Shown: positions 1 through 7,730 of the stretch, piece by piece | Layout of the letters: every line of letters begins with the position of its first letter | Numbering within the stretch: the first letter of the stretch is position 1 | Assembly: GCF_006386545.1 (NCBI RefSeq) | Contig: NZ_SWAR01000035.1 | Coordinates: forward strand, 1-61,074 | Reading direction: 5' to 3' | From: Methylibium rhizosphaerae | GTDB taxonomy: Bacteria; Pseudomonadota; Gammaproteobacteria; Burkholderiales; Burkholderiaceae_C | Length of the DNA stretch: 61,074 bases | The notes under the pieces: generated by a model | Seen by the model: the letters and a program-made list of their open reading frames with translations, nothing else | Databases searched by the model: none | Told to the model about the DNA's origin: nothing | Made by a program: the position numbers and the translations under genes

Positions 1-124
1 CGTGCAGCGCCAACAAGTGCCGCTTGGCGATGACGATGTTGGCCAGCCCGAACAGGCTGAACAGCTGCGCCTCGTTCTTGGCCAGCCCCTTGTAGCGGAC
101 CTTCTTGTGGCCGAACAAGTTCTC
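1..124 (-). pseudogene. IS5-family transposase, C-terminal remnant
   Basis: Read on the minus strand, this stretch encodes NLFGHKKVRYKGLAKN and then QLFSLFGLANIVIAKR. This is the conserved C-terminal segment of IS5-group DDE transposases, just after the last catalytic region. The N-terminal part should lie to the right but is replaced near base 118-124 by the end of an ABC permease gene. The C-terminus runs off the left edge. No inverted repeat is visible at the junction, so this is not a simple intact insertion. It is a deletion or recombination scar, or an assembly join. Confidence 0.75.
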
Positions 125-238
125 GGCGTGATCGAGACCGCCAGCAAGTACCTGGCGTCCGAGTGGGGCAGCCTGTTCTTCTTCCTGGCGATGGCCGCGT
201 TACTGGCATGGCGACCCGACGGATTGTTGAAGCGATGA
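119..238 (+). pseudogene. LivH-like branched-chain ABC permease, 3' fragment
   Basis: The frame reads GVIETASKYLASEWG, then a hydrophobic helix and WRPDGLLKR, ending in TGA at 236-238. LivH-type permeases end this way, with a last membrane helix and an RPxGL motif. Only about 38 codons remain, and the 5' part is replaced by an IS5-type transposase fragment. The stop overlaps the ATG of the LivM-like gene (ATGA), as in an intact livH-livM pair. The importer encoded here therefore seems to lack a complete first permease subunit at this locus. Confidence 0.65.
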
Positions 239-1230
239 ACTCCATGACTTTGCTCCGGGCGCGGCTGGAGAAGGCCGACGCCAGCGCGCCGCGCTGCGCA
301 CCGCCCTCGCGCGCGCCGCTCGCCGCTCTCGTCATCGGCCTTGTTGCGTGCACTCTGCTGCCTGAGCACGCCAGCCTGCTTACGCGCGTCTTCATCACGG
401 CGTTGTTCGTGCTGTCGCTGGACCTCGCGGTCGGCGTCGCCGGACTGGCGACCTTGGGCCACGCCGCGCTATTTGGTGTCGGCGCCTATGCTGCCGGCAT
501 CTTTGCACTGAAGGCCATGCCCGATCCTCTGGTGGGCCTCGGGATTGGGGTCACGGCCGGTGCGCTGCTCGCCTTAGCCTCAGGCGCCTTCCTGCTGCGC
601 TATCGGGGCTTTACGTTCCTGATGCTCACCGTGGCCGTGGCGCAGATCGTCCTCAGCCTGGCGCAGAAAGCGCGTGACTGGACGGGCGGCGACGACGGTC
701 TTTCCGGATTCAGCGTGGGTCCGCTGCTGGGCCGATTTGTCTTCGACCTGGAGGGGCGCGTCGCGGCGCTGTACTCGCTGGCCGTGCTGGTCATCGCGCT
801 GTACGTGCTGCGCCGGCTGGTCGATTCGCCTTTCGGCCTGGCGGTGCGCGGTATCCACGAGAACCGCGCGCGCATGGCGGCGCTGGGCACACCGGTCTAC
901 GCGCGGCTGCTCGTGCTGTACACCGTGGCTGGCGCGGTGGCGGGCGCTGCCGGCGCGCTCTCGGCGCAGACCACCGCAGTGGTGGGGCTCGACAGCCTGT
1001 CGTTCGCCTTGTCCGCCGAGGCGCTGGTGATGCTGATCCTCGGCGGTGCGGGGCGCCTCACCGGCGCGCTGGTGGGCGCCGCCGTGTTCACGCTGCTGCA
1101 TCACACGGCGGCTTCCATCAATCCGTACCACTGGCTATTCGTGGTGGGCATCCTGCTGATGCTGGTCGTCTTCGTACCGCCGGCCAAGGCATGGGCCTGG
1201 CTGCGGTCCCGCGTGGGAGCTGGGTCATGA
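235..1230 (+). CDS. LivM-like branched-chain ABC transporter permease
   Basis: This 331-residue inner-membrane permease of the branched-chain amino acid/amide (HAAT) ABC family has about nine hydrophobic segments. It carries the family run GLATLGHAALFGVGAYAAG near residue 80 and ends with a VFVPP segment after the last helix. I chose the ATG at 235 because it overlaps the livH stop (ATGA); an in-frame ATG at 163 would lie inside livH. The next ATPase gene overlaps its stop in the same way, so livM-livG-livF are translationally coupled. HAAT systems carry amino acids, urea, and often aromatic acids. The setting beside aromatic oxygenases suggests an aromatic or phenylpropanoid substrate, which is inference. 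Confidence 0.88.
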   Translation: MNSMTLLRARLEKADASAPRCAPPSRAPLAALVIGLVACTLLPEHASLLTRVFITALFVLSLDLAVGVAGLATLGHAALFGVGAYAAGIFALKAMPDPLVGLGIGVTAGALLALASGAFLLRYRGFTFLMLTVAVAQIVLSLAQKARDWTGGDDGLSGFSVGPLLGRFVFDLEGRVAALYSLAVLVIALYVLRRLVDSPFGLAVRGIHENRARMAALGTPVYARLLVLYTVAGAVAGAAGALSAQTTAVVGLDSLSFALSAEALVMLILGGAGRLTGALVGAAVFTLLHHTAASINPYHWLFVVGILLMLVVFVPPAKAWAWLRSRVGAGS

Positions 1231-1967
1231 CGCAGTTGCTGGAAGCCCGTTCGCTGGACAAGCGCTTCGGCGGCCTGCACGTCACACGCAACGTGTCGTT
1301 CAGCCTCACCGAAGGCGAGCGCCTCGCGCTGATCGGTCCCAATGGCGCCGGCAAGACAACGCTGGTCCATCAGATCAGCGGCGTCTTGCGCCCGGACTCT
1401 GGCGCGATCCACCTGCGCGGCGAGAACGTGACGCGGCAGCACCAGGCCGGCCGCGTGAGAGCGGGACTGGCCCGCACCTTCCAGATCACCACGCTGGCGC
1501 CGCACTTCCCGGTGCAGCGGCAGATCGAGCTGGCGCTGTTCGAGCGCGAGCGCCTCACCTGGCGTGCCTGGCGCCGTATCGACAGCTACCCCGCATTGCA
1601 GGCCGAGGCGCAAGAACTGCTGGCCCGCTTCGGGCTGCGCAGGCACGCCGCCACGCCGACACAGGACCTGGCCTATGGTGAGCAGCGCCTGGTCGAAATG
1701 GCGCTGGCGCTGGCGCTTCGGCCCCAGGTGTTGCTGCTGGACGAGCCCATGGCGGGCGTGCCCAAAGGCGACGGCGCGCGGCTGCTGGCTGCGCTGGATG
1801 CATTGCCGCGCGAGCTGGGCGTGCTGATCGTGGAGCACGACATGGAGCTGGTGTTCCGCTTTGCCACACGCATCCTGGTGCTGGCCGAAGGCGCGGTGCT
1901 CGCGGACGGAACGCCCGAGCAGATCCGCCGCGATCCCAAGGTCCGGGCCGCCTACCTGGGGAATTGA
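1227..1967 (+). CDS. LivG-like ABC transporter ATP-binding protein
   Basis: This 246-residue cytoplasmic ATPase belongs to the HAAT importer family. Walker A is GPNGAGKT near residue 38. A degenerate signature LAYGEQRLVEMALALA is followed by Walker B VLLLDEP and the switch histidine in IVEHDM. The LivG-specific C-terminal tail is present (PEQIRRDPKVRAAYLGN), which separates it from the LivF partner. The start at 1227 overlaps the livM stop by four bases. It should pair with the following LivF-like ATPase to drive LivHM-type permeases. The first permease gene is truncated in this window, so function is uncertain. Confidence 0.9.
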   Translation: MTQLLEARSLDKRFGGLHVTRNVSFSLTEGERLALIGPNGAGKTTLVHQISGVLRPDSGAIHLRGENVTRQHQAGRVRAGLARTFQITTLAPHFPVQRQIELALFERERLTWRAWRRIDSYPALQAEAQELLARFGLRRHAATPTQDLAYGEQRLVEMALALALRPQVLLLDEPMAGVPKGDGARLLAALDALPRELGVLIVEHDMELVFRFATRILVLAEGAVLADGTPEQIRRDPKVRAAYLGN

Positions 1968-1968
1968 G

Positions 1969-2682
1969 ATGAGCGACGCCATGCTTTCCGTGCAACAGGC
2001 CGTCGCCGGCTACGGGCCCACAACCGTGCTGGACGGCCTCTCGTTCGAGGTCACGACGGGGCAGCGCTTGGCCATGATCGGCCGCAACGGCGTGGGCAAG
2101 ACCACCGCGCTGCGTGCCGTGATGGGCCTGGTGCCGCTGCGCGCGGGCCGCATCGTGTTCGAGGGCGAGGACGTTTCTTCGCTGAGTCCGCACCAGCGGG
2201 CTCAGCGCGGCCTGGGCTACGTGCCGCAGACGCGCGACATCTTCCCCTCGCTCACGGTGGAGGAGAACCTGCTGGCCGGGCTCAAGCAGCGACCGCGCGT
2301 CGCGCTCGACGAGGCGTACGCATTGTTTCCGCGGCTGGCCGAGCGACGCCGCAACGGCGGTGCGCAGCTGTCGGGCGGTGAGCAGCAGATGCTGTCGGTG
2401 GCGCGGGCGCTGCTGGGGCAGCCGCGCCTGCTGCTGCTGGACGAGCCGCTCGAGGGCTTGGCGCCGCTGATCCGGCAGGAGCTGCTGGCAGCCTTTCGCA
2501 ACATGAGCCGGCAGACAGAGATCGCCGTGGTGATCGTGGAGCAGCAGGTGGACGAAGCGCTGGGCTATGCACAGCGCGCGGTGATCCTCGACCACGGCAC
2601 GGTGGTGCACGAAGCTGAGGCTGGTGACCTGCTGCAGGACGATGCCACGCTGGAGCGCTGGGTCGGCATGGCGGTGCACTGA
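1969..2682 (+). CDS. LivF-like ABC transporter ATP-binding protein
   Basis: This 237-residue ATPase is the second nucleotide-binding subunit of the HAAT importer. It has Walker A GRNGVGKTT, signature LSGGEQQMLSVARALL, Walker B LLLLDEP and the H-loop region IVEQQV, where LivF proteins carry Q in place of the usual H. The start ATG at 1969 lies one base after the livG stop. An in-frame upstream extension would run inside livG and is rejected. A MarR regulator follows after 16 bases, so the transporter and the MarR-oxidoreductase-oxygenase genes probably form one transcript. Confidence 0.9.
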   Translation: MSDAMLSVQQAVAGYGPTTVLDGLSFEVTTGQRLAMIGRNGVGKTTALRAVMGLVPLRAGRIVFEGEDVSSLSPHQRAQRGLGYVPQTRDIFPSLTVEENLLAGLKQRPRVALDEAYALFPRLAERRRNGGAQLSGGEQQMLSVARALLGQPRLLLLDEPLEGLAPLIRQELLAAFRNMSRQTEIAVVIVEQQVDEALGYAQRAVILDHGTVVHEAEAGDLLQDDATLERWVGMAVH

Positions 2683-2698
2683 CAACGAAGGGACACGG

Positions 2699-3274
2699 AT
2701 GTATGCAGAAAGTCGGGTCATGAACGCCGCCAGGGCCTCCGCCCCCGCCAAGAGCGCCAAGCCGGTCGACCTCGACCGCTATGTGCCCGCCTACCTCACG
2801 TGGATCGCCAACAAGCTGTCGCGCAGCGCCTCGCAGCACTACTTGAATCTTTTCGACGTCGGAATCGAGACCTGGCGCTGCCTGGTGCTGCTGGCCATTG
2901 AGGGTTCCATCTCGGCGCAGCAGGTCTCCAAGGTGATTGGTCTGGACAAGGCGTCGGTGAGCCGCTGTTTCAAGGCGATGCAGGAAACCGGCCTGATCCG
3001 CGTGGAGCTGGATCCCAACGACGGACGCGCCCGCGTGGCCGTGCTCACGCCCAAAGGGCGGGCGCTGCACGACCAGATCCGCGATGTGGCGCTGGAGCGC
3101 GAACGGGCGTTCCTCTCCGTGCTGAGCAAGCAGGAGGTCGAAACGCTCATCGGTCTGCTGCGGCGCCTGCACGAGAACCTGCCCGCCGTGGAGGCCGCCA
3201 CGCAGGCCTTTATCGACAGGAACTACCCGAACGCGGCCAAGCGCCCGCGCAAGCGCGCGCCGGAAGAGGAATGA
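2699..3274 (+). CDS. MarR-family transcriptional regulator
   Basis: This 191-residue protein has a MarR winged-helix core from about residue 35 to 150. The recognition region reads VIGLDKASVSRCFKAMQ, and the wing follows with DPNDGRARVAVLT. The N-terminal extension (Ala/Lys-rich) and the basic tail RPRKRAPEEE are not conserved in the family. I chose ATG 2699, which has a GAAGGGA ribosome-binding site; ATG 2720 is an alternative. It lies between the ABC transporter and the Rieske oxygenase genes, 4 bases before the reductase. It is probably a repressor released by the aromatic substrate or its CoA ester, as is common for MarR genes in such operons. Confidence 0.88.
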   Translation: MYAESRVMNAARASAPAKSAKPVDLDRYVPAYLTWIANKLSRSASQHYLNLFDVGIETWRCLVLLAIEGSISAQQVSKVIGLDKASVSRCFKAMQETGLIRVELDPNDGRARVAVLTPKGRALHDQIRDVALERERAFLSVLSKQEVETLIGLLRRLHENLPAVEAATQAFIDRNYPNAAKRPRKRAPEEE

Positions 3275-3278
3275 AGCG

Positions 3279-4235
3279 ATGGACGAATTGGAACTGATCG
3301 TCAGCCGCCGCCGGCAGGAAGCCGAAGGCATCTGCAGCTTCGAGCTGGCGCGGCCTGATGGGGGCGAGCTGCCACCCTTCACTGCGGGCGCGCACATCGA
3401 CGTGTACGTGCAGCCGGGTGTGGTGCGCCAGTACTCGCTGTGCGGAGAGCCTGGTGACCGCCGCCGCTGGCGCATCGCGGTGCTGCGCGAGCCCGCATCA
3501 CGCGGGGGCTCGGCCGGTATGCATGATGAAGTGAAGCCCGGCAGCACGCTGCGCGTGAGCACCCCGCGCAACCACTTCGCGCTCGTGCCGGCGCCGCATA
3601 GCCTGCTTCTCGCGGGCGGCATCGGCGTCACGCCCATCCTCGCGATGGCAAAGACACTGCATCGCGAGGGCGGCAGCTTCGAGATGCACTACTGCACGCG
3701 CTCGCCTGGGCGCACGGCTTTCCTCGACGAGCTGCGCGCCGCAGCGTTCGGGCAGCGCGCCCGCTTTCACTTCGACGACGGCCTGCCGGCGCAGAAGTTC
3801 GACGCAGACAGCGTGTTGTCGGGCGCACAACCTGGCACGCACCTGTATGTGTGCGGGCCGTCCGGCTTCATGGACCATGTGCTGGGAACGGCGCGGCGCC
3901 TCGGTTGGGCCGAGGAGCGGCTGCACCGCGAGTACTTCGCGGGATCGGTGGTGTCGTCGCCGGCGGACACGGGGTTCGACATCCAACTCGCGCGCTCGAA
4001 GCGGACGCTGCAGATCCCCGCGGACAAGAGCGTGCTGCAGGTCCTCCTCGACGGTGGCATCGACGTTGCGTTCTCCTGCGAATCCGGCGTCTGTGGCAGC
4101 TGCCTCACGCCCGTGCTGGAAGGCACGCCGGACCACCGAGACAGCTATCTCACCGACGCCGAGCGCGCGGCGAACGACCAGTTCACGCCTTGCTGCTCGC
4201 GTTCCAAGACGCCCGTCCTGATCCTGGACCTGTGA
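3279..4235 (+). CDS. Rieske oxygenase reductase (VanB-like, FMN/2Fe-2S)
   Basis: This 318-residue electron-transfer protein passes electrons from NAD(P)H to the Rieske oxygenase encoded next. Its domains in order are an FMN-binding barrel with RQYSLCG (about residues 47-53), an NAD-binding domain with GGIGVTPILAMAK (about 113-125) and YVCGPSGFM, and a C-terminal plant-type 2Fe-2S ferredoxin with CESGVCGSC plus a later cysteine in FTPCC. This order and length match class IA reductases such as vanillate demethylase VanB, phthalate dioxygenase reductase and carnitine oxygenase reductase. The gene starts 4 bases after marR. The substrate is set by the partner oxygenase. Confidence 0.9.
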   Translation: MDELELIVSRRRQEAEGICSFELARPDGGELPPFTAGAHIDVYVQPGVVRQYSLCGEPGDRRRWRIAVLREPASRGGSAGMHDEVKPGSTLRVSTPRNHFALVPAPHSLLLAGGIGVTPILAMAKTLHREGGSFEMHYCTRSPGRTAFLDELRAAAFGQRARFHFDDGLPAQKFDADSVLSGAQPGTHLYVCGPSGFMDHVLGTARRLGWAEERLHREYFAGSVVSSPADTGFDIQLARSKRTLQIPADKSVLQVLLDGGIDVAFSCESGVCGSCLTPVLEGTPDHRDSYLTDAERAANDQFTPCCSRSKTPVLILDL

Positions 4236-4267
4236 CCTCGCAGCTCACCTTCAAGGAGTCCGCCCAC

Positions 4268-5293
4268 ATGAGCCTCTTTCCGCTGAACCAATGGTACGTA
4301 GCCGGCTTCTCGTCCGAGCTCACCGACAAGCCGATCGCCCGCACATTTCTCAACCAGAAGATGGTGCTGTTTCGCACGGGCGATGGCCGCGTGGCGGCGC
4401 TGGAAGACCGCTGCTGCCACCGCTCGCTGCCCTTGTCGTGCGGCACCGTGGAAGCGGGGGGCGTGCGCTGCGGCTACCACGGCATGCTGTATGCGCCCAG
4501 TGGCCAGTGCATCGAAGTGCCGGGTCAGGACCGCGTGCCCACCAAGGCCTGCGTGAAGGCCTACCACATCGTCGAGAAGAACCACATCCTGTGGATCTGG
4601 ATGCCGCAGGAGCTGGGCGTGGCCCCCGCACGCGAGGCGCCAGACTATCCGTGGCACGACGACGCGCGCTTCAAGTTCGGCACCGGCAAATACCACTATC
4701 AGGCGCCCTGGCAACTGATACACGACAACCTGCTGGACCTGAGCCATCTCGGGTATGTGCACCTCAAGACGATCGGCGGCAACGCGCGTCTGCACATGAC
4801 GGCCGACATGAAAGTCACCCAGGACGGCGACAAGGTGCGCGTGGTGCGCCTCATGCCCGGCTCCACGCCGCCGCCCACGTACAAGGCCGCCTGGCCCTTC
4901 GGCGACACATGCGACCGCTGGCAGGAGATCGAGTTCGAGCTGTCACACCTGAAGATTTGGACCGGCGCCGTGGAGTCCGGCACGGACGCCATCGACGATC
5001 CGAACCGCGGAGGCTTCCACATGCGCGGCTTCCACGGAATCACCCCCGAGACCGAGGAAACCTGCCACTACTTCTGGAGCATGGCCAGCACCCGCCACCC
5101 GGACATGCCCGAAAACATCGACGAGGTGATCCGGCAGACCGCGTTCACCTTTGACGAGGATCGGGCTGTGATTGAAGCTCAGTACCGCAACATGAAGGAC
5201 TTCGGCGGCAAGCCGGAGTGGGTTGACATCCACGTGGATGTGGGCGGCAACCGCGCGCGGCGGATCGTGCAGAGGTTGGTCGCGGCAGCGTAG
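4268..5293 (+). CDS. Rieske 2Fe-2S aromatic oxygenase, VanA-like (probable O-demethylase)
   Basis: This 342-residue oxygenase has an N-terminal Rieske domain with Cys49/His51 and Cys68/His71 (CCH, then CGYH). Its C-terminal catalytic domain carries the mononuclear iron motif DNLLDLSHLGYVH with Asp157, His160 and His165. Size, N-terminus (FPLNQWYVAG) and the adjacent VanB-like reductase fit the one-component VanA/toluenesulfonate-type oxygenases, many of which are O-demethylases. I chose ATG 4268, with AAGGAG 8 bases upstream. Next to a flavonoid-type cluster, removal of a methyl group from a methoxylated phenol is a plausible role. Ring hydroxylation cannot be excluded from sequence. Confidence 0.88.
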   Translation: MSLFPLNQWYVAGFSSELTDKPIARTFLNQKMVLFRTGDGRVAALEDRCCHRSLPLSCGTVEAGGVRCGYHGMLYAPSGQCIEVPGQDRVPTKACVKAYHIVEKNHILWIWMPQELGVAPAREAPDYPWHDDARFKFGTGKYHYQAPWQLIHDNLLDLSHLGYVHLKTIGGNARLHMTADMKVTQDGDKVRVVRLMPGSTPPPTYKAAWPFGDTCDRWQEIEFELSHLKIWTGAVESGTDAIDDPNRGGFHMRGFHGITPETEETCHYFWSMASTRHPDMPENIDEVIRQTAFTFDEDRAVIEAQYRNMKDFGGKPEWVDIHVDVGGNRARRIVQRLVAAA

Positions 5294-5367
5294 CGACAGG
5301 CGGTGCAAGCCCGACGCCGGACGCGATTGACCAACCGGCGCAAAGGTCAGCGATGTGGCGCTGAGCC

Positions 5368-5420
5368 GACCCTCGGAAATGACGGCTCGCCGGCGGCGGC
5401 CGTCGTTTACCCCGAGGGTC
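5368..5420. terminator. Long inverted repeat between convergent genes
   Basis: GACCCTCGG at 5368-5376 pairs with CCGAGGGTC at 5412-5420, and inside it GACGGC pairs with GCCGTC. This gives a long, slightly interrupted hairpin around a GC-rich loop. It lies between the stop of the plus-strand oxygenase gene and the stop of the minus-strand LysR gene. A bidirectional terminator is the likely role. There is no clear T-run on either side. Confidence 0.55.
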
Positions 5421-5451
5421 ACAAACCCGACAGTCGTCGTCGTGTAGCGAC

Positions 5452-6390
5452 TCAAATGCTGGCTGATGCCCCAGCCCCGCCGGCCGGTAGCTCCTGCGCA
5501 GCCTGCTTCATCACGTCGCGCAACCACAGCAGCCCGGGGTCCAGCGACCGGTGCTTGTGCCACTGCATGGCCTGCTCGAAGGGCGGCATCGGCAGCGGCA
5601 GCGGTAACAGCTTGATCGGCAGCGCGGGCTCGACGGCCCGCGCGAGCATCGAGTGCACCGTCGCGACACGCTCGGTGCCGACGACGAGGAAGGGCAGCGC
5701 CGCAAAACTGTAGGTCGTCAGCTCGATGCGGCGTGACAGCCCGAAGCGCTGCACGAACCAGCTCTCGAACGCGGGCTTGTCGGTGTCCACCGGCTGCATC
5801 ACGACGTGGCCGGCGGCCGCGTAGTCGTCGAAGCTCAGGCCGCGGCGCGCATGGCTGCTCTCGCGCCACACGGTGCAGACGAACTCGTCGTTGAACAGCA
5901 GATCGGTCGGGTGGTCGGGCGAGACATAGGCCTTGGGGATCACGAGCAGGTCTGCCTCGCCACGCTCGAGCGCACGCGCCGGATACGCCACCTGCGGCTG
6001 CAGGCGGAATCGCACCGTGCTGCGCTGGCGCGCGGCGATCTCCAGCACGCGCGGCAGCAGCACCTCCATCGAGTAGTCGGAGATGCACAGGCGGAACTCG
6101 CGGTCCGAGCTCGTGCAGTCGAACTGCGGCTGCGCGGCGATCGAGGTGTCGATGCGCACCAGCACGTCGCGCACGGCTTCGCGCAGCATCTCGGCGCGCG
6201 GAGTCGGCTCGAGCCGGCGACCAACCTGCACCAGCAACTCGTCCTCGAAGTAGTCGCGCAGTCGACCGAGCGCATTGCTCATCGCCGATTGGGACAGATG
6301 CACGCGCTCCGCGGCGCGCGTGATGCTGCATTCGGTCAGCAGGGCGTCGAGCGCCACGAGCAGATTCAGGTCGAGCTTGTTGAAGCGCAT
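5452..6390 (-). CDS. LysR-family regulator, NodD/FdeR-like
   Basis: This 312-residue LysR-type activator begins MRFNKLDLNLLVALDALL. It has a helix-turn-helix in SITRAAERVHLSQSAMSNAL, followed by LRDYFEDELLVQVGRRLEPTPRA. This start and wing are typical of the NodD/NahR/SyrM branch of LysR proteins, whose inducers are flavonoids or aromatic acids. It is divergent from the 17-gene catabolic array, with 128 bases between its start and the first small frame there. FdeR, the naringenin-responsive activator of the fde operon, has the same type and position. It is the best candidate for sensing the pathway substrate. The inducer is not shown by sequence. Confidence 0.9.
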   Translation of the reverse strand: MRFNKLDLNLLVALDALLTECSITRAAERVHLSQSAMSNALGRLRDYFEDELLVQVGRRLEPTPRAEMLREAVRDVLVRIDTSIAAQPQFDCTSSDREFRLCISDYSMEVLLPRVLEIAARQRSTVRFRLQPQVAYPARALERGEADLLVIPKAYVSPDHPTDLLFNDEFVCTVWRESSHARRGLSFDDYAAAGHVVMQPVDTDKPAFESWFVQRFGLSRRIELTTYSFAALPFLVVGTERVATVHSMLARAVEPALPIKLLPLPLPMPPFEQAMQWHKHRSLDPGLLWLRDVMKQAAQELPAGGAGASASI

Positions 6391-6518
6391 TGCCGAGGGT
6401 TAACCCGAAAAGTATTGACCGCGTCCATTCGCGGCATCCACCCAAACCATTTTGCTGAATGGCCGCGGTTTCGTAATCTCTCGTCAACCCGATCCCAACC
6501 ACAACACGGAGACAACGA
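6391..6518. promoter_or_regulatory. Divergent LysR promoter region
   Basis: This is the only sizeable non-coding gap between the LysR gene and the large catabolic array, so it must hold both promoters. It contains the dyad CCATT-N6-AATGG at 6447-6462, flanked by AAACC and GGTTT, and a T-N11-A spacing typical of LysR sites can be fitted there. The ribosome-binding site ACGGAGA sits at the right end, before ATG 6519. No clean -35/-10 pair is evident. Confidence 0.45.
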
Positions 6519-6578
6519 ATGGCTAGCGGCCATGCGAAGGGCGAACTCACGCCTGCGATGCACGAGGTGCTGCGATGA
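6519..6578 (+). CDS. 19-codon leader/coupling ORF
   Basis: The frame encodes MASGHAKGELTPAMHEVLR and stops at TGA 6576-6578. It is preceded by a good ribosome-binding site (ACGGAGAC). Its stop overlaps the ATG of the FAD monooxygenase (ATGA), and that gene has no clear binding site of its own. The small frame may therefore load ribosomes for the monooxygenase by translational coupling. It could instead be the scar of a deleted gene. No homology is recognised. Confidence 0.4.
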   Translation: MASGHAKGELTPAMHEVLR

Positions 6579-7696
6579 CGCAGCGCCTGGTACGCGTCTG
6601 CGTGATCGGCGCCGGACTCGCTGGCCTGTGCTGTGCGCTCGCCGCAGCCAGCCGCGGGATGCGCGTGCAACTGCTCGACGAAGCGGCCGAACCGCGTGCG
6701 CTGGCCGCGCACATCGAGGTCGTGCCGAGCATGCTGCGCGATCTCGTCGCCTTGGGCATCGGCGACGATTGCGTGCGCGCCGGCTTTCCGTACCGCGGCA
6801 TCGACGTGATCGATCGCTACGGGCGGCACCTGCACGAGTTGCCGACCGAACGGCTTGCCGGCCCGCGCTTTCCGGCCGCGCTCGGTATCCGTCACGACGA
6901 ACTGCATCGCCTGCTCGAACGCGCGGCGCTGCACCGAGGCGTCGCGCTGCGGCGCGCGGCGCGGGCGCAGGCGGTGCACCAACACGCGGGCGTGGCGCGA
7001 GTCGATATCGACGGCGGCGAGGCGGTCGAGGCCGACTTCGTCGTGCTCGCCGTAGGTGCGGGCAGCGAGCTGCCGCTGACGCTGTTCCCGCACGCCAGGC
7101 CCGCGTCCGAACTCCCCCAGTCCTGGTGGTATGCGCTTCTGCCGCGCCCCGTCGACCTCGACCGCCCGTTGATCGCCTATGGCGACGCGGGCCATCGCGC
7201 GGTGCTGGTGCCGGTGCGGCACGACCAGGCCGGGCTGTTGCTGACCGAGCCGGGCGTGGCGCCCGAGGGCATCGCGCCGGCCGAACACCTGCGCCGGGCG
7301 CTGGCGACGTTCGCACCGCGCCTGCGTGCGCTCAAGCCGCGGCTCGATGAGCACACGCCGATCACGCTTCGCCCGGCCCGCTCGGCCTTGCTCCAGATGC
7401 CCTGGTACCGCGGCGCCGTGCTCGCGGTCGGCGACTGCGCACACGCGCTGCCGCCGCACTTCGGCCAAGCGGCCGCGCAGGCGGTCGAGGACGCGCGTGT
7501 GCTCGCCGACCTGCTCGACGGCGCGACGGGCTGCGCCGAGCTGTTCGACGCGTTCGAGCGCCGCCGCGCCGAGCGCGTGCGCCGCGTGTACGACCTCACG
7601 ACGACTGCGGCGCGCTGGGACCTGCAGCCCGACAGCAGCGCCGACCTGAACCGGCTGATGGAGGGGCTCGCGCAGACCGTTGCTCAGCCGGCATGA
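6575..7696 (+). CDS. FAD-dependent monooxygenase, PHBH/salicylate hydroxylase type
   Basis: This 373-residue flavoprotein hydroxylase has the N-terminal FAD Rossmann motif VIGAGLAG (Gly12, Gly14, Gly17). The second FAD motif GDCAHALPPHFGQ lies near residue 288, followed by an AxEDA-type helix (AVEDARVLADLL). This pattern fits class A aromatic hydroxylases that use NAD(P)H. It is the first full gene of the array controlled by the divergent LysR gene, and its start overlaps the stop of a 19-codon frame. It is one of three such monooxygenases in the island and shows low overall similarity to the other two, so they probably act on different intermediates. Confidence 0.85.
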   Translation: MTQRLVRVCVIGAGLAGLCCALAAASRGMRVQLLDEAAEPRALAAHIEVVPSMLRDLVALGIGDDCVRAGFPYRGIDVIDRYGRHLHELPTERLAGPRFPAALGIRHDELHRLLERAALHRGVALRRAARAQAVHQHAGVARVDIDGGEAVEADFVVLAVGAGSELPLTLFPHARPASELPQSWWYALLPRPVDLDRPLIAYGDAGHRAVLVPVRHDQAGLLLTEPGVAPEGIAPAEHLRRALATFAPRLRALKPRLDEHTPITLRPARSALLQMPWYRGAVLAVGDCAHALPPHFGQAAAQAVEDARVLADLLDGATGCAELFDAFERRRAERVRRVYDLTTTAARWDLQPDSSADLNRLMEGLAQTVAQPA

Positions 7697-7730
7697 CGAC
7701 AGCACTTCCACCGAGACGAGGAGACGACCG

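Noticed and set aside
4943-7711. A 922-codon open frame on the minus strand
   Set aside because: It runs against the Rieske oxygenase and FAD monooxygenase genes and across the LysR gene in another frame, with no family features. High GC removes stop codons and makes such shadows common here.
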